Source: Hyphomicrobiales bacterium
GTDB lineage: Bacteria; Pseudomonadota; Alphaproteobacteria; Rhizobiales; Aestuariivirgaceae
Direction of reading: 5' to 3'
Length of the DNA stretch: 64,000 bases
Assembly: GCA_025359045.1 (NCBI GenBank)
Contig: JANYHN010000051.1
Coordinates: 1 to 64,000, forward strand
Shown: positions 62,413-64,000 of the stretch, in pieces
Position numbering within the stretch: position 1 is the stretch's first letter
How the letters are laid out: each line of letters begins with the position of its first letter
Notes under the pieces: generated by a model
The model's database searches: none
What the model saw: only the letters and a program-made list of their open reading frames with translations
Told to the model about the DNA's origin: nothing
Program-made: the position numbers and the translations under genes

Positions 62413-63459
62413 ATGACAATCGGACTTATCAACCTTTACTCCACGCGAAACCTTGGCGACGCTGCAATCTACGCGGCCTTGGCACAGTTGAGCCCTGACA
62501 AAACGGTGGTAGGTGCATTGGATGAGGAAAATCCAACATTAATCAATGGCTTTTCTATTCAATCAAGACTTGATGAGTGTTCAAGCTTGATCAGTGTTGG
62601 CGGGGATATTTTCAACAACGCCCGACCACGTTTTATCACAAGACGATTTTTGTCAAATGTTCGCGCTTTAAATTCTCAAAGGCATCGCACTATGCTTTTT
62701 GGACAATCCATTCCGCCTTCTTGCAGAGGCATTTCATTCTCGATTCTATCAAAAACAATAAAAAACGTAGCAGCAGCCGTTGTCAGAGACGAGGAAAGTC
62801 ACAAGCGTTTGAAGCAAGCTGGTGTGCCAATTGAGCTTTCTTACGACACTGCTTTCGTTTTAAAAACCAATCAGCTGGCGAAGGCCGAAGCTGTTTCACT
62901 TTTCTCAAGTCTGGGCTTAGAGCCATCGAAGACCGCTGTCATTTCTCTTCGAAATAAATGTTTGATGTATGGCGAAACGGGCAGTGAGAAACAGCTTATT
63001 GAGATTTGCAAAAGTCTCGAAGCGCGCGGTCATCAGATTGCGCTCGTCATTCAGGCTGACGGAGATGTGGCAGACACAGACCGCGTATTGGCGATAAGTA
63101 TCCAAAAGGCCTGCCCAAAAGCTGTAATTCTCGATCCATTTCTTGCGGCCCCGCTACTTGAACCTTGGGCACTACTCACAGCGATTTTCGCCATCGCAAA
63201 TATTGTTGTTGCTGTTAGATATCATGCAGCAATTCTAAGACTGATTACGGGTCGTAGATGTTATGTGTTGCATTACTCAAACAAAGGCAGTGACCTTTGC
63301 CAAAGGTTAGGTATTGCAGGCACTGCACTTGGGGGTGAAGTTGACGACCACCTGATCAGAGCAATTGAAGCTAGCAGTCAGGCCGCATTTGACGCTACAC
63401 CCTACGCCCACCATGTGCGCGATAGCTTTACGCAGGGCTTGGCCCTTGCGTCGGCGTAA
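62413..63459 (+). CDS. Polysaccharide pyruvyl transferase family protein
   Basis: 348-residue protein of the PS_pyruv_trans family (CsaB/ExoV relatives), which adds ketal pyruvate to sugars. MTIGLINLYSTRNLGDAAIY, then SLISVGGDIF near residue 62, AVVRDEESHKRLKQ and AVRYHAAILRLITGRRC (the His region). The ATG at 62413 is chosen because the predicted sigma-54 start lies at about 62387; ATG 62395 and an upstream TTG are alternatives. Followed by a flippase gene 8 bases on. Confidence 0.85.
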   Translation: MTIGLINLYSTRNLGDAAIYAALAQLSPDKTVVGALDEENPTLINGFSIQSRLDECSSLISVGGDIFNNARPRFITRRFLSNVRALNSQRHRTMLFGQSIPPSCRGISFSILSKTIKNVAAAVVRDEESHKRLKQAGVPIELSYDTAFVLKTNQLAKAEAVSLFSSLGLEPSKTAVISLRNKCLMYGETGSEKQLIEICKSLEARGHQIALVIQADGDVADTDRVLAISIQKACPKAVILDPFLAAPLLEPWALLTAIFAIANIVVAVRYHAAILRLITGRRCYVLHYSNKGSDLCQRLGIAGTALGGEVDDHLIRAIEASSQAAFDATPYAHHVRDSFTQGLALASA

Positions 63460-63467
63460 GCGCTGCC

Positions 63468-64000
63468 ATGACTCTCGTCAACTCTACTGCTGTAAACCCC
63501 CAAATGATACGGTTATGTAGTGCACTCAGCACACTTGGCGGCGCCGAAATGGTCAATCGCGGAACCCGTATTTTAACTGCGGTAGCATTGTCCAGAATGT
63601 TGGGCCCGCAGGATTTTGGGATAGCAGCTATTGTTCTGACAAGTTCAGAATTTATTCGAATATTTACACAAACTGGTATCGGTGCTCGCATTATTTCGGC
63701 TTCGGCTTTGGAGCTCGATAGAGTTTGTCATGCGGCTCACCGATTAAATTATATTCTTTATGGTGCGATCTTGGTGGCACAGCTCGCTCTCGCTTGGCCT
63801 ATCGCAATGGCCTACGGCGACCGGTCAATTGCAGCACTCATCGCCGTAATGGCCCTGCCCTACGCGCTCTTTCCTGCCGCCTCAGTTCAAGTCTACCGCG
63901 TACAACGACAGCTCAGAATGTCTGCAACTGCCGTGATGTCCATTATCCTAATCTCGGGTGATAATCTTCTGGCAGCATTATTTGCATTTGCAGGCTTTGG
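63468..64000 (+). CDS. Polysaccharide flippase (Wzx/MVF type), runs off window
   Basis: The first 177 residues of a multi-helix membrane protein: LSTLGGAEMVNRGTRILTAV, RMLGPQDFGIAAIVLTSS and SVQVYRVQRQLRMSA are typical of Wzx-like lipopolysaccharide/exopolysaccharide flippases, which move lipid-linked repeats across the inner membrane. At least four hydrophobic segments are visible before the right edge, where it is cut. ATG at 63468; the frame is open to 64000. Confidence 0.85.
   Translation, partial: MTLVNSTAVNPQMIRLCSALSTLGGAEMVNRGTRILTAVALSRMLGPQDFGIAAIVLTSSEFIRIFTQTGIGARIISASALELDRVCHAAHRLNYILYGAILVAQLALAWPIAMAYGDRSIAALIAVMALPYALFPAASVQVYRVQRQLRMSATAVMSIILISGDNLLAALFAFAGF

Overview
The window is dominated by a complete, contiguous photosynthesis gene cluster (PGC, about 11.7-55.8 kb) of an alphaproteobacterium that makes bacteriochlorophyll a. 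A C4-type 5-aminolevulinate synthase, PufLM/PuhA reaction-centre genes, aerR-ppsR control genes and the crtEF-bchCXYZ-pufQBALM superoperon all point to Alphaproteobacteria. The flanking genes (ribose-type ABC transporter, mtnK-mtnA, tetronate-type sugar-acid genes, an alphaproteobacterial cobalamin riboswitch) would fit Hyphomicrobiales, but genus and order are inference. Only the oxygen-dependent cyclase gene acsF is present (no bchE), and bluB also needs oxygen, so an aerobic or facultative anoxygenic phototroph is likely.

Layout. (1) 0.4-2.7 kb: mtnK-mtnA (methylthioribose salvage), converging on a ribose-type ABC importer (2.7-6.3 kb). (2) 6.9-11.5 kb: a decayed strip with an ltnD pseudogene, an intact hydroxypyruvate/2-oxo-tetronate isomerase, an NAD-dependent epimerase-like dehydrogenase, a pyruvate carboxylase remnant, bluB behind a cobalamin riboswitch, and an efeB (Dyp peroxidase) pseudogene. 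(3) 27.9-11.7 kb, minus strand: one 15-gene run bchF-bchN-bchB-bchH-bchL-bchM-lhaA-puhA-puhB-puhC-orf100-acsF-puhE-hemA-hemC, nearly every junction a start/stop overlap. (4) 28.1-36.3 kb, plus strand: aerR, ppsR, bchG, a pucC-family gene, bchP, tspO, a 92-aa membrane protein, idi2 and a pseudoazurin. (5) 46.0-36.4 kb, minus strand: crtE-crtF-bchC-bchX-bchY-bchZ-pufQ-pufB-pufA-pufL-pufM. (6) crtD-crtC (plus) converge on crtI-crtB-miniORF (minus). (7) bchI-bchD-bchO-DUF3422 (minus). (8) 56-64 kb: a hybrid histidine kinase, an NtrC-type sigma-54 activator, and an exopolysaccharide locus (WecG/sugar-transferase fusion, nucleotidyltransferase-like protein, polysaccharide pyruvyl transferase, a flippase running off the end).

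How it works together. hemA/hemC feed tetrapyrrole synthesis; bchIDH, bchM, acsF, bchLNB, bchF, bchXYZ, bchC, bchG and bchP carry protoporphyrin to phytylated bacteriochlorophyll a; crtE-B-I-C-D-F give a spirilloxanthin-type carotenoid (no crtA); pufBALM, puhA and assembly factors build an LH1-RC core. No pufC, pucBA, crtA, bchE or bchJ is visible. PpsR operators (TGT-N12-ACA) occur as six exact copies before bchG, bchC (two), between crtE and crtD, at crtI and before bchI, and as single-mismatch copies before bchF. This gives a coherent aerR/ppsR regulon.

Most noteworthy: a 33-residue membrane mini-gene overlapping the crtB stop; a pseudoazurin beside a puf operon that lacks pufC; crtC without a usable start codon outside crtD; back-to-back sigma-54-type promoters in the EPS locus next to a sigma-54 activator gene; a DUF3422 membrane protein in the Mg-chelatase operon; and the pseudogene strip at the PGC edge. 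I found no tRNA, rRNA, CRISPR array or intact insertion sequence.
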